Shown: piece by piece, positions 28,090 to 36,749 of the stretch
Layout: each line of letters starts with the position of its first letter
Position numbering within the stretch: position 1 is the first letter of the stretch
Source: Hyphomonadaceae bacterium UBA1849
Lineage (GTDB): Bacteria; Pseudomonadota; Alphaproteobacteria; Caulobacterales; Hyphomonadaceae
Direction of reading: 5' to 3'
Assembly (NCBI GenBank): GCA_002338565.1
Contig: DDIN01000006.1
Location: forward strand, 124,001-188,000
DNA length: 64,000 bases
Notes under the pieces: model-generated
What the model was told of the DNA's origin: nothing
Database searches by the model: none
The model's input: only the letters and a program-made list of their open reading frames with translations
Position numbers and translations under genes: made by a program

Positions 28090-28180
28090 TGAACTCAAAT
28101 CTCTGTAGTACGAAACGAAGCTGTACCGCTTAAACACACAATCGATAATGTCCATAGCCGCGATCAGGAGCACAGTCAGA

Positions 28181-28681
28181 ATGTCGGATAAATCGACCTA
28201 TATGCGCAGGGCTCTGGAACTTGCAGAAGAAGCAGCGGATGCAGGAGAAGTCCCCGTGGGAGCCGTGCTGATCGATCCGGAAACCGGAAACATCGTTGCC
28301 GAAGGTCGAAATGGCCCAATCGAGCGTCATGACGCGACAGCACATGCAGAAATCGTGGCAATGCGGGCAGCTTCAATTATTCGCGAAAATTACCGCCTCA
28401 TGGGGCTACACCTCTATACTACGCTGGAACCTTGTACGATGTGTGCTGGTGCTATTGCGAATGCACGGATTGAACGGATCATCTATGCGGCCGAAGACGT
28501 AAAAGGTGGTGCGGTAGCGAATGGCGTAAAGTTCTTCGAACAACCCACTTGCCATTGGCATCCGGAAGTCGAACAAGGCCCGTTCGCCGAGGAATCATCC
28601 GCGCTTCTACAATCGTTTTTTCGCGCGCGCAGGAAATCAGGCAAACCTCAAATGACCGGCGACGACAACCAGTCAGAATAA
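28181..28681 (+). CDS. tadA: tRNA adenosine(34) deaminase
   Basis: Zinc deaminase converting A34 to inosine in tRNA-Arg(ACG). Start chosen at 28181: AGGAG lies 10 bases upstream and the protein then begins MSDKSTYMRRALELAEEA; ATG 28148 is a less likely alternative. The zinc ligands and catalytic Glu are His55 and Glu57 (TAHAEIVAMR), Cys85 and Cys88 (EPCTMCAGAI). The RIIYAAEDVKGGAV motif fits TadA rather than a free-base deaminase. Its 3' end overlaps the convergent pxpC by 34 bp. Confidence 0.94.
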   Translation: MSDKSTYMRRALELAEEAADAGEVPVGAVLIDPETGNIVAEGRNGPIERHDATAHAEIVAMRAASIIRENYRLMGLHLYTTLEPCTMCAGAIANARIERIIYAAEDVKGGAVANGVKFFEQPTCHWHPEVEQGPFAEESSALLQSFFRARRKSGKPQMTGDDNQSE

Positions 28682-29583
28682 GCCTCCCAACGAGCCCTGA
28701 GCCGATCCGCCGCTTCGTCCGGAGTTCTTTGAATAAAGCGAACCCTCGCACCGGGTTTGATCTGGCCCAATTGGAACCGGTCGTTGCTGATCACCTGAAG
28801 AACATGCGGATAGCCTCCAGTCGTTTGCGCATCCGCAAGCAGAATGAACGGCTTGCCTTCCGGCGGACATTGAACACTTCCGGGAAAGACCGGTGAACTT
28901 TGCTTCTCTGGAGCATTGCAGCCAACCGCACGGTCTCCGGAGAGCTCAACACCCATCCGGCTGGAGCGCTGCGTCGCCTTCAAGCCTTCATCGAAAAGTA
29001 TCGTTTGCGCATCCTCATTCAGAAATTCGAACTCCGATGACGGACACGCTTGCAAAAGAACATTGTCATTGAACAGAGGACGAAGTTCGCGCGGCGTTTC
29101 GACCTCCGCAACCGACCGTACATCTGATACCTCAATACGGTCTCCAGCTCTTAAAGCTCTGCCCTCATGTCCGCCAAATCCTCCCGGAAGGTAAGTGGAC
29201 CTAGAGCCCAAAAATTCAGAGACGTTTAACCGCCCCGATACCGCCAGATAGGACCTGCAGCCATGTCTGGCCGGAGCAACATCCAGCTCGTCTCCCGCTG
29301 TTACCGGAACGGTTGCATGCATGGGCACTCCGGCACCATTCAGTGACACACCCGCCTCAGCGCCGGTCACAGAGACCATCACCGCGGAATGGAAGCGAAA
29401 GCTTGCTCCCGTCAGAGTCAGTTCAAATGCAGGCTGTGTTGCGTCCGCTCCCACCAACCGGTTCGCGAGCGACATTGATAACGGATCAGCCGGCCCTGAA
29501 CCCGGAACACCGAAATGTCGGTGACCTGCTCTGACGCCTGCCTGAATTGTTGTCTGGAGCCCTGCGTTCAAAACTTCAATCAT
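28648..29583 (-). CDS. pxpC: 5-oxoprolinase subunit C
   Basis: Subunit of the prokaryotic ATP-dependent 5-oxoprolinase PxpABC, which opens 5-oxoproline to glutamate. The 311-residue biotin-dependent carboxyltransferase-like (CT_C_D, KipA) fold is shown by GHRHFGVPGSGPADPLSM, NRLVGADATQPAFE, RSYLAVSGRL, MGVELSG and the C-terminal QTTGGYPHVLQVISNDRFQLGQI. It overlaps pxpB by 4 bases. The order pxpA-pxpB-pxpC with an upstream NRAMP-type gene is a familiar arrangement. The 3' end overlaps tadA (convergent). Confidence 0.92.
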   Translation of the reverse strand: MIEVLNAGLQTTIQAGVRAGHRHFGVPGSGPADPLSMSLANRLVGADATQPAFELTLTGASFRFHSAVMVSVTGAEAGVSLNGAGVPMHATVPVTAGDELDVAPARHGCRSYLAVSGRLNVSEFLGSRSTYLPGGFGGHEGRALRAGDRIEVSDVRSVAEVETPRELRPLFNDNVLLQACPSSEFEFLNEDAQTILFDEGLKATQRSSRMGVELSGDRAVGCNAPEKQSSPVFPGSVQCPPEGKPFILLADAQTTGGYPHVLQVISNDRFQLGQIKPGARVRFIQRTPDEAADRLRARWEAYSDWLSSPVI

Positions 29584-30221
29584 ACGTCGCTCCGGCGCAA
29601 GACGCGCACTTTTTGCCCTGCAGACAGGAGAAACGGTTTTTCTCTTTCCGGATTAAACAAACGGTTCACGACACGACCGATCAAGGGCCATCCTCCAGGC
29701 CCTTCCAGTGCATAAGTACCGCATTTTCCAGCCGCGATGCCGAAAGAGCCCGCTGGGACACGTTTTCGAGGCTCCTTAAGGCGCGGTACTGTAAGCGCCT
29801 CTGGAAGACCGGATATGTAGGCAAAGCCCGGTGTGAACCCAACTATATCGACACAAAGCTCAGCGTCACAGATCGCGGAAATCAATTCCTGTTCCGTCAG
29901 TTTCAATTCGTCACAAACGGCCCTGAAATCTGGGCCATTTTCTCCGCCGAACTTTACCTCAAGACAAACCTCCGTAAGTTCGGCGTCGCTGCCAATTTCA
30001 TTGACCGGCTTAGAAGACAATAAATGGCGTACAGCTTCGTCTGGTCGTAACCTTAAAGGGTCGAACTGGACAACGCTGTCTTCAATTCCATCGACGACCT
30101 CCAACCATTCGCCGCTAGCGCGGAGCTCGCGAGCCAGTGTTCGCAGCTCTGGTCTGGGAAGGCCGGCAACGCGGATAAGATCGTCGCCGATCATACTGAT
30201 GTTGTCTTTAGTCAGAGCCAA
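29580..30221 (-). CDS. pxpB: 5-oxoprolinase subunit B
   Basis: KipI-like (CT_A_B) subunit of 5-oxoprolinase. Signatures: VEVCLEVKFGGENGPDF (family YGGEDGPDL), VDIVGFTPGFAYISGLPEAL, PRLKEPRKRVPAGSFGIAAGKCGTY and GPGGWPLIGRV. The start is set at TTG 30221, because AGGAG lies 6 bases upstream and the product (213 residues) begins at the usual N-terminal region; this places the start 14 bases inside the end of pxpA. An ATG at 30272 is longer and lacks a ribosome site; ATG 30194 is a shorter option. Works with pxpA and pxpC, which flank it. Confidence 0.9.
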   Translation of the reverse strand: MALTKDNISMIGDDLIRVAGLPRPELRTLARELRASGEWLEVVDGIEDSVVQFDPLRLRPDEAVRHLLSSKPVNEIGSDAELTEVCLEVKFGGENGPDFRAVCDELKLTEQELISAICDAELCVDIVGFTPGFAYISGLPEALTVPRLKEPRKRVPAGSFGIAAGKCGTYALEGPGGWPLIGRVVNRLFNPEREKPFLLSAGQKVRVLRRSDV

Positions 30222-30960
30222 TCGAAACTCCTGTCGCCTCAAGCGCTTCCCGAATTGCTTTGGCGGCTTCAAATGCGCCCGGCGTATCGCCGTGCAGACA
30301 AATCGTTTGAACGTCCAACTGGATATGTTCGCCTGAAAAGGCCGTCACGTTTCCACTGACAAGCTCCAGCGCCTGCCTCGCTTGTTCATTCGCATTATAA
30401 AGCACCGCGCCATTTTTAGCGCGCGCTCTCAGACTTCCATCGTCTTCGTACGCTCTATCGGCAAAGCCTTCAGCGCAGAATTGAAGATTATGAACAATTG
30501 CAGCATTTCGCACTTTGCTGCCCGGTAGACCAACTATCGTTGAAATACCATGCTCTGCCGCGACGGCCGATATCACGGCAGCAAGGTCCTCGTCTTTCGC
30601 GGCATCATTATAAAGGGCGCCATGAGGTTTCAGGTGTGCGATCGATACTCCCTCATCCTCCGCTATTTTTATAAAAATCTGGACTTGCTGCCTCAGGCTC
30701 GCCCGCAACTCTTCAGGTAAAATGGCCATGGACACACGGCCGAAGTTTTCACGGTCAGGATAAGATGGATGCGCCCCAGCTTTAACGCCAAGCCGCTTAG
30801 CTAGCCTTAGAGTCTTTCGCATACTCTCTTCATCACCAGCATGACCGCCACACGCGATATTGCATGACGTAACCACGCTAAGGATGTCAGCATCCAGACT
30901 GCGGCCCGTATCGCCCTCAAGCTCTCCAATGTCTGCGTTGAGATCAATTGTTTTCGTCAT
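30208..30960 (-). CDS. pxpA: 5-oxoprolinase subunit A (LamB/YcsF family)
   Basis: 250-residue LamB/YcsF protein, subunit A of 5-oxoprolinase. Conserved pieces: the N terminus IDLNADIGE, VTSCNIACGGHAGDEESM, GVKAGAHPSYPDRENFGR and HLKPHGALYNDAAKDE, with LPGS and FADRAYEDDGSL in the C-terminal half and an ICLHGDTPGA motif. It overlaps the transporter gene by 4 bases upstream and pxpB by 14 bases downstream, giving a four-gene coupled operon. Confidence 0.94.
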   Translation of the reverse strand: MTKTIDLNADIGELEGDTGRSLDADILSVVTSCNIACGGHAGDEESMRKTLRLAKRLGVKAGAHPSYPDRENFGRVSMAILPEELRASLRQQVQIFIKIAEDEGVSIAHLKPHGALYNDAAKDEDLAAVISAVAAEHGISTIVGLPGSKVRNAAIVHNLQFCAEGFADRAYEDDGSLRARAKNGAVLYNANEQARQALELVSGNVTAFSGEHIQLDVQTICLHGDTPGAFEAAKAIREALEATGVSIGSD

Positions 30961-32177
30961 GGCCAGAACCCGACGGCGCGCCCAATCCCGCGTATGCCCA
31001 TTAGAAGGGTAATCAAAACAACACCCACGCCCAGGATGTTCGAAAGCAGCCCATTAACGCGGTCACCAAGCAGAGACTTTCTGTTCATCGCATAAAGTAA
31101 GCTTGCCGCAATGATCGGCAGAAGTAGCCCGTTTGCGATCTGCGCGATAAAAATCACATCGGTCGGACGGATACCTGAAACAGCTAATCCTGTTCCGATC
31201 AGCAACGTGATGAGCGCCACACCCTTGAACACGCTTTCCTGAATGCGCGGGTCATCACTTTTAAAAAGCTCGGTCACCGCAAAGGCAGTAGCCATTGGTG
31301 CGGTAATCGCTGAACTCAGACCGGCTGCAAGTAAACCAACGCCAACAAGCCAACGTGCAAACTGGCCATAAGTCGGCTCAATAGCTGCTGCCATATCCAG
31401 CGCGCTCGAAATCTCGCTTCCCGTTCCAAATAAGCTAGCTGCAGCAGTGGTCAGGACAAAGATCGATATCAATCCACCAAGCCCGACCGAAATCACTGTA
31501 TCACTCTGTGCTTCGCTGACTGCAACATCACTAGTCTCAGTCCAGCGCTTGCGCGCAGAGGCCGCATGCAAAAACAAGTTATAAGGCACGATGGTCGTAC
31601 CAATGAGCGCGATCGCGGTAAAAAGGCCATTTTCCGGGATCGTCGGAACCAACCCATTTATCATCGCGCCTAAATCAGGTTTCACCAGCACAGCGGCGAT
31701 CAAAAACGCCAAAGCCATCAAGATCACGACGGATACCAGCGCCTTCTCGATCAGCTTATATCCGCCAAGCATTAGAAGCGCAGCCGCGAGCGCCGATAAC
31801 GCAAGAACCACGGCTTTAAACTCGTCCTCGTTCAGATCACCCAATAGCGCTTCGGCGCCCAGCGCGCCGCCAGACAAATTACCGCCTTCATAAGCGGCAT
31901 TCCCCAGCCCAAGTGCCGCAAGCACGAGTCCCGCGATCACGTAACGAACCGGTGTTTTACCCGCGCCCGCCATCAAGGCTTCTCCCAGCCCCAACCGCGC
32001 GCCCACACCAAGGCGTGCAGACATGGATTGCAAAATCATGGTGGCGAACGTCGCAAAAACGAGTGCCCAAAGCAGTGCGGATCCGAAATTTGCACCGGCG
32101 AGCGTGCAGGCAGTAACGGTTCCCGGCCCGATAAATGCTGCTGCAACGAGAGCGCCTGGCCCGATGCTAAGTTTCAT
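30957..32177 (-). CDS. NRAMP-family divalent metal transporter
   Basis: 406-residue polytopic inner-membrane protein (about 11 helices) of the NRAMP/MntH family. The first helix carries AAFIGPGTVTACTLAGANFGSAL, the equivalent of the DPGN metal motif with Gly-Pro-Gly-Thr instead, and helix 6 has VPYNLFLHAASA in place of the usual MPHNLYLHSS. These changes are typical of the YcsG-like branch found next to pxpABC, where the natural substrate may be something other than Mn or Fe. Overlaps pxpA by 4 bases, so it belongs to the 5-oxoproline operon. Confidence 0.88.
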   Translation of the reverse strand: MKLSIGPGALVAAAFIGPGTVTACTLAGANFGSALLWALVFATFATMILQSMSARLGVGARLGLGEALMAGAGKTPVRYVIAGLVLAALGLGNAAYEGGNLSGGALGAEALLGDLNEDEFKAVVLALSALAAALLMLGGYKLIEKALVSVVILMALAFLIAAVLVKPDLGAMINGLVPTIPENGLFTAIALIGTTIVPYNLFLHAASARKRWTETSDVAVSEAQSDTVISVGLGGLISIFVLTTAAASLFGTGSEISSALDMAAAIEPTYGQFARWLVGVGLLAAGLSSAITAPMATAFAVTELFKSDDPRIQESVFKGVALITLLIGTGLAVSGIRPTDVIFIAQIANGLLLPIIAASLLYAMNRKSLLGDRVNGLLSNILGVGVVLITLLMGIRGIGRAVGFWP

Positions 32178-32248
32178 TCAAACCTCTGATCATAAACGTC
32201 GCATACAGTGAACCGTCATCATGACCGCTACACATCCCCTGAACGAAG

Positions 32249-32308
32249 GAGGGACGTTCCACGGCTTGCATGTTTTACTGACTTCATTCCTAATCATTTG
32301 AGGGACGT
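32249..32308 (+). promoter_or_regulatory. Direct repeat GAGGGACGT upstream of amidohydrolase
   Basis: The 9-mer GAGGGACGT occurs at 32249-32257 and 32300-32308, both within the 157-bp divergent gap between the NRAMP-like gene and the amidohydrolase. It may be a regulator site, but no regulator gene is adjacent and no promoter boxes are clear. Confidence 0.25.
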
Positions 32309-32334
32309 GGCCTGAAAGGGTCAAGGGGGGAAGA

Positions 32335-33468
32335 ATGATCAAGCACGTATCAGCAGCCATGTTTGCGACCGCAACACTCGCGGCCTGCACAACAACCACA
32401 TCTACACCCGACATTGAAGCTCGCGCACCGCTCGCGGCATCAAGCAGAACGTTGGATATGTTCCGCGAAGGTCCGGATCAGGCCTGTTATGATCGTGCAA
32501 CGCAGCCTTCAACTTTCGTTGTCGATACCCATAACCACTTCCGCCCGTTTGGAGGCCAGCCACGACCATACGAGGAGGTGCTCGCCTATCTCGAAGATAG
32601 CGGCGTGCTCTTCGCTAACATTTACGGCATTGGTCAGTCGCTGCCGTACACCAACAGTTGCACTTATTATCTTGATTGTCCCGGTGTTCCCGCAACCCCG
32701 TCCATCCAGAACGACATGGCTAATGCCGCCAACCTCGCTACGAACCGCCCGGATAACCTCGTGCTGACCCTATCGGCGACCTTCCCCGACCTCGCCAATC
32801 CAGAGAACGTGAATGACGTGCTGGATCTGTATGATGCCACTTATCCCGGACTGTTCCAGTGGATGGGCGAAGTGAACCTTGTGAAGCAGGCCCTGTTTGG
32901 CAATGGCCATGTTCCGGCTACTCCCGACAATATCGACGACTGGCGAGGCTTTATGGAGCGCCTTCGGCATTTCGATATGCCTATCGCAATCCACTCAGAT
33001 CTCGGCTCTGATGATGACCCGACGGAATATCTCGCGCTGATGGATTATGTGTTGCAACGCTATCCACACAACAAGATCATCTGGGTGCATATGGGCTTGT
33101 CACGCGAACTCACGACAATACCGGCCGACGAACATATTGCATTAATGTCCGAGCGTCTGGACCGACATCCGAACCTGATGCTCGATATAACCTGGCGCGT
33201 GATTGCTGATAATTACTTCGACACGCCTGAAAATGTCTCGGCTTACACGGCCTTCTTCAATCAGTATTACGATCGCATCCTGACAGGAACGGACTTCGTT
33301 GCCAGCTTCAACAAAACCTTCAACGTTTACGCCGAAGAGGTTGAGGTAAATTCCATGATACTGTCAGAGCTGGATAACCGTGCGTTCCGCCATATTGCAC
33401 TCGGACAAGCCTATTTTGATCTACTGGACCTGCCCTATCGCGCACCTGACATCTGCACTGCGAATTAA
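32335..33468 (+). CDS. Amidohydrolase-family lipoprotein
   Basis: 377 residues with a lipoprotein signal (lipobox TLAAC, Cys18) followed by an amidohydrolase 2-type TIM barrel: VVDTHNHFRPFGG carries the first HxH-like metal motif, FDMPIAIHSDLGS the middle His, IIWVHMGLSRE another metal His and RILTGTDFVAS the barrel Asp. The protein is therefore probably exported and membrane anchored. Substrate unknown; this branch includes decarboxylases and lactonases. GGGGGGAAG is a strong ribosome site. A GC-rich hairpin with T6 directly follows the gene. Confidence 0.83.
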   Translation: MIKHVSAAMFATATLAACTTTTSTPDIEARAPLAASSRTLDMFREGPDQACYDRATQPSTFVVDTHNHFRPFGGQPRPYEEVLAYLEDSGVLFANIYGIGQSLPYTNSCTYYLDCPGVPATPSIQNDMANAANLATNRPDNLVLTLSATFPDLANPENVNDVLDLYDATYPGLFQWMGEVNLVKQALFGNGHVPATPDNIDDWRGFMERLRHFDMPIAIHSDLGSDDDPTEYLALMDYVLQRYPHNKIIWVHMGLSRELTTIPADEHIALMSERLDRHPNLMLDITWRVIADNYFDTPENVSAYTAFFNQYYDRILTGTDFVASFNKTFNVYAEEVEVNSMILSELDNRAFRHIALGQAYFDLLDLPYRAPDICTAN

Positions 33469-33485
33469 ATCGAACAACTCCACGA

Positions 33486-33507
33486 GGCGCCAAACGGCGC
33501 CTTTTTT
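33486..33507 (+). terminator. Intrinsic terminator after the amidohydrolase gene
   Basis: Perfect 6-bp stem GGCGCC / GGCGCC with AAAC loop followed by six T. Confidence 0.88.
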
Positions 33508-33586
33508 ATGCGACGCACAGTCTCGCACTTGAACTCATCTGCGTTCACCTCCAGCTTTCAAATCAAGAAGCACACAAGGATGTACA

Positions 33587-34339
33587 ATGCGCCTGCAACT
33601 TTCCACCTGGCCTGAAGTCGAAGCCTATCTTGAAAAATCGAAGGCAATTCTGATACCCGTCGGCTCTACCGAGCAGCATGGTCCGACCGGCCTGATCGGC
33701 ACAGACGCGCTCTGCCCGGAGATCATCGCCTTCGCTGCTGAGCAGAAAACAGACATGCTGATCGGGCCAACCTTCAATGTCGGCATTGCACAGCACCATC
33801 TCGGCTTTCCTGGAAGTATGACTTTACGACCTTCAACCATGATTGCTGCGATGAAGGATTGGACAGACTCCCTGATCCGGCACGGCTTCGAACGCATCTT
33901 CTGGTTCAACGGCCATGGCGGTAACACAGCAACGCTTCAGGCGGCTTTTGCCGAGCTCTATGCGGAACGTAGCTTCCAGCGCCCGGGCAGCAATTCACTT
34001 CCAGATCTACGCCTGAAGGCTAAGAACTGGTGGGAGATGCCTGGCGTAATGGACGAGTGCCGACGTCAGTTTCCGACCGGAGACGGCATGCATGCGACAG
34101 CATCAGAGGTCGCAGTCACCTATGCGGGCTACCCTGATCAGGTACGAAATGTGGAGATGTCTCCGAAGATCGCGCCGATTTCAGACTTCCGCGACGCGGA
34201 CAATTACCGCGATAATTTTCCGGATGGCCGGATTGGTTCAGATCCATCTCAGGCGACAGTGGAAAAAGGCGAGATTATCATTGAGGCAGCGGCCTCTTCT
34301 CTCGCCCGCGTCTTCCGAAGCTTTGCAGACGAAGCCTAG
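33587..34339 (+). CDS. Creatininase-family amidohydrolase
   Basis: 250-residue member of the creatininase/creatinine amidohydrolase family (also mycofactocin MftE and FAPy deformylase ArfB-like). Metal-binding motif: Glu29, His31 and Asp40 in IPVGSTEQHGPTGLIGTDAL; further conserved pieces are QHHLGFPGSMTLR, WFNGHGGNTATLQAAF and GDGMHATASEVAVTYA. The substrate cannot be assigned. It follows a terminator, so is separately transcribed, and overlaps the convergent VWA gene by 4 bp. Confidence 0.88.
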   Translation: MRLQLSTWPEVEAYLEKSKAILIPVGSTEQHGPTGLIGTDALCPEIIAFAAEQKTDMLIGPTFNVGIAQHHLGFPGSMTLRPSTMIAAMKDWTDSLIRHGFERIFWFNGHGGNTATLQAAFAELYAERSFQRPGSNSLPDLRLKAKNWWEMPGVMDECRRQFPTGDGMHATASEVAVTYAGYPDQVRNVEMSPKIAPISDFRDADNYRDNFPDGRIGSDPSQATVEKGEIIIEAAASSLARVFRSFADEA

Positions 34340-35685
34340 CTGTAGTGCATCAACACGTCATCAATGGCTCTCTCCAACTGCTTCAGGTTGGAGAGCATTG
34401 TGACGGTCGAACAGTGCGGGAAATAGCGTAGCATTTCGCTATCACCTGTTCCCCAAAGCGGACGCGCTTCCGGATTGAGCCAGACAATACGCTTCGTCTT
34501 GGCTGCCAGTTCCTCAAAGATATCAATGCGCGGGTCACCATGATTGGACCGCGCATCACCAAGAACGATAACGGTCGTACGTCGATCGATCTTGGACCAA
34601 TGATCCACCTGAAGGTCTGATAGCGCCTGGCCGTAATCGGTGGAACCCCAACCGATTTCCGCCAGAATCCGCTCCATAGCGCTTTCAAACCCGTCCAGTG
34701 ACGTATCGAGATATGGTCCGACATCCTTGAGGCGGGCCGAGAAAGCGTAAGTGTGCAGGTCCGGCACGACATCGCGAACGCAATACAGGAACAGGAGCAA
34801 AAACCGAACAAACCGCGCAACTGAGCCAGAGACATCACAAATCAGAACCAGCTTTGGCCGGTCTTTTTTTGTCTGCCTCCAATGGACATCAAACGGCACG
34901 CCGTCGCGACCTGCATTGGCCCTGAGCGTTTTGCGAATATCGAGCTGCCCGCGGTTCTTCTGGCGCTTGCGCCGCGAATGTTTGCTTACGAGGCGTTTGG
35001 CAAGTTTCTGAATGAGCGGCTTCATGCGCTCCATATCGGAGCGGTCCATCTCGTTGATGCGCTTATCGGCGAGAAAGTCTTCGCGGAACTGCTGCGTAGC
35101 GCCAGCACCAAAGACTTCAAATTGCTGTTTCGCAAACTCGATAGCCCGCGCCGTCATTATTTTGCGCGCGTCCATCATGCGTTCAGCTTCAGCATCGCCT
35201 TCAGGTGTGTGAGCCTGCAACTGCACCAGAAGCTCTGCTTCCATCTCGCGGACGCCCATCTCTTTGAGCATTTGCTGAGCATAATACGAGGTCTGGGTAG
35301 AGAAGCGTATATCCTGAAGACCTGATGCCTGCCCTGCACGCTCCAGCGCCATCTCAATGGCTGCTTCATCAGAACTTTCAGCGATATCCATGAAGTTCTG
35401 CGGTTCGCCAGAATCTTCGTCAGTATCCTGCTCTGCAGTCGTTGCTTCTTCGCTTTGCGCTTTCTTCTTTCTTTGAAAGAACAGTTCGAAGAGCCTGTCA
35501 TAAGTATCTTTTTCGGCTTCGGACTTTGCCAGAACCGAGCGAAGCGCCGTTTTCAGAAACTCCCGGTCTTCGTATCCGACAAGATCAACAGCTTTTACCG
35601 CATCCAGCGTTTCAGCCGTTGAAACCTTCACATCAGCCGAGCGCAGCGCCCTCACAAAATCCGTGATGGTGCGTTCTGCGCTCAT
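34336..35685 (-). CDS. VWA protein, CoxE-like
   Basis: 449-residue cytoplasmic von Willebrand factor A-domain protein of the CoxE type. N-terminal helical half (about 1-240) with an acidic linker, then the VWA domain (about 245-449) with an MIDAS-like DVSGSVARF motif, and GSTDYGQALSDL and VIVLGDARSNHGDP, ending in NPEARPLWGTGDSEM. The partner MoxR ATPase starts in a 4-bp overlap upstream. MoxR-VWA pairs work as chaperones that insert metals or remodel complexes; in carboxydotrophs CoxD-CoxE matures the Mo-Cu CO dehydrogenase. No catalytic motif for an enzyme is present. Confidence 0.9.
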   Translation of the reverse strand: MSAERTITDFVRALRSADVKVSTAETLDAVKAVDLVGYEDREFLKTALRSVLAKSEAEKDTYDRLFELFFQRKKKAQSEEATTAEQDTDEDSGEPQNFMDIAESSDEAAIEMALERAGQASGLQDIRFSTQTSYYAQQMLKEMGVREMEAELLVQLQAHTPEGDAEAERMMDARKIMTARAIEFAKQQFEVFGAGATQQFREDFLADKRINEMDRSDMERMKPLIQKLAKRLVSKHSRRKRQKNRGQLDIRKTLRANAGRDGVPFDVHWRQTKKDRPKLVLICDVSGSVARFVRFLLLFLYCVRDVVPDLHTYAFSARLKDVGPYLDTSLDGFESAMERILAEIGWGSTDYGQALSDLQVDHWSKIDRRTTVIVLGDARSNHGDPRIDIFEELAAKTKRIVWLNPEARPLWGTGDSEMLRYFPHCSTVTMLSNLKQLERAIDDVLMHYS

Positions 35686-36683
35686 GACAGGCTGGGATAT
35701 CCACTCGGAAGACGTTTGGATTCAGATGCAGAAGCCGCGTTACGCGCCATAGAGCCGACCGCATTGGAAGTAGCTTCAATGTCGCTTTCGTATTTCAGAA
35801 GCACATTGAGTGTCTTACGGACCATCGCCTCATCAAGGGAATCTGCATGCATAAGCAGGAGCGTTCGCGCCCAGTCGACAGTCTCTGAAATCGAAGGTCG
35901 CTTTCGAAGGTCCTTAGTCCGGAGATCCTGAACGAACGACACCAGCTGCGTCAGGAGACTATCGGAAACATCCGGCACGCGCGCTCGCACAATTTCGCGT
36001 TCACGTGCTGCATCGGGAAAGCCGATATAGAGGTGCAGACAGCGGCGTTTAAGTGCATCCCCGAGGTCTCTTACATTGTTCGACGTAAGAATAACGATAG
36101 GCGGCACGTTGGCTTTAATCGTGCCTATCTCCGGCACCGTCACCTGATAGTCCGAGAGCACTTCCAACAGAAAAGCCTCGAACACTTCATCCGACTTATC
36201 GATTTCATCAATGAGGAGCACAGAGCCACTTGTTTGTTCCATAGCCCGAAGTAGCGGACGAGGCTCAAGAAAGTCGTGCGAGAAGAACAGGTCTTCAAAC
36301 GTCGCCAAACGACCTGTCAAATCTGCAATCGTGCCGGCATCGCCAACGACGTCATTGAGGCGGTCTTTAAGAATCTGAGTGTAGAGAAGTTGCTTGCCGT
36401 ATTTCCACTCGTAGAGAGACTTGCTTTCATCAAGGCCTTCATAACATTGAAGGCGCTCAAGCGGCACATCTAGATATCGAGAAAGAGACTGCGCGAGGTC
36501 TGTTTTCCCCACGCCAGCCGGACCTTCGATCAGGATGGGCTTCCTGAGGTGGACGGCGAGATAGATCGCCGTCGATATTTCTTCACTGGAAATATAGCCA
36601 ACTGAAAGCAGGCCTTCGGAAACCGCGGCGACGGAAGAGAGAGCCGAATACGTCTCCGCGATGAGGTCTTTATCTATCGTCAT
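35682..36683 (-). CDS. MoxR-family AAA+ ATPase
   Basis: 333-residue AAA+ ATPase with Walker A GPAGVGKTDLAQ, Walker B VLLIDEIDKSDEVFEAFLLEVL, sensor 1 VILTSNNVRDLGDALKRRC (with the arginine-finger RR) and the C-terminal lid. It is the MoxR/CoxD type: the protein remodels a client together with the coupled VWA gene downstream. The gene lies 66 bp downstream of a membrane-protein gene, so it may belong to the same long minus-strand transcript as the secreted VWA and PPC proteins. Confidence 0.92.
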   Translation of the reverse strand: MTIDKDLIAETYSALSSVAAVSEGLLSVGYISSEEISTAIYLAVHLRKPILIEGPAGVGKTDLAQSLSRYLDVPLERLQCYEGLDESKSLYEWKYGKQLLYTQILKDRLNDVVGDAGTIADLTGRLATFEDLFFSHDFLEPRPLLRAMEQTSGSVLLIDEIDKSDEVFEAFLLEVLSDYQVTVPEIGTIKANVPPIVILTSNNVRDLGDALKRRCLHLYIGFPDAAREREIVRARVPDVSDSLLTQLVSFVQDLRTKDLRKRPSISETVDWARTLLLMHADSLDEAMVRKTLNVLLKYESDIEATSNAVGSMARNAASASESKRLPSGYPSLS

Positions 36684-36749
36684 ATCCCATGCCTATGGCG
36701 TGAAAATCGATAGAGCAAGCTATTTCCACTCGGTCATGAGAGGGATTTT

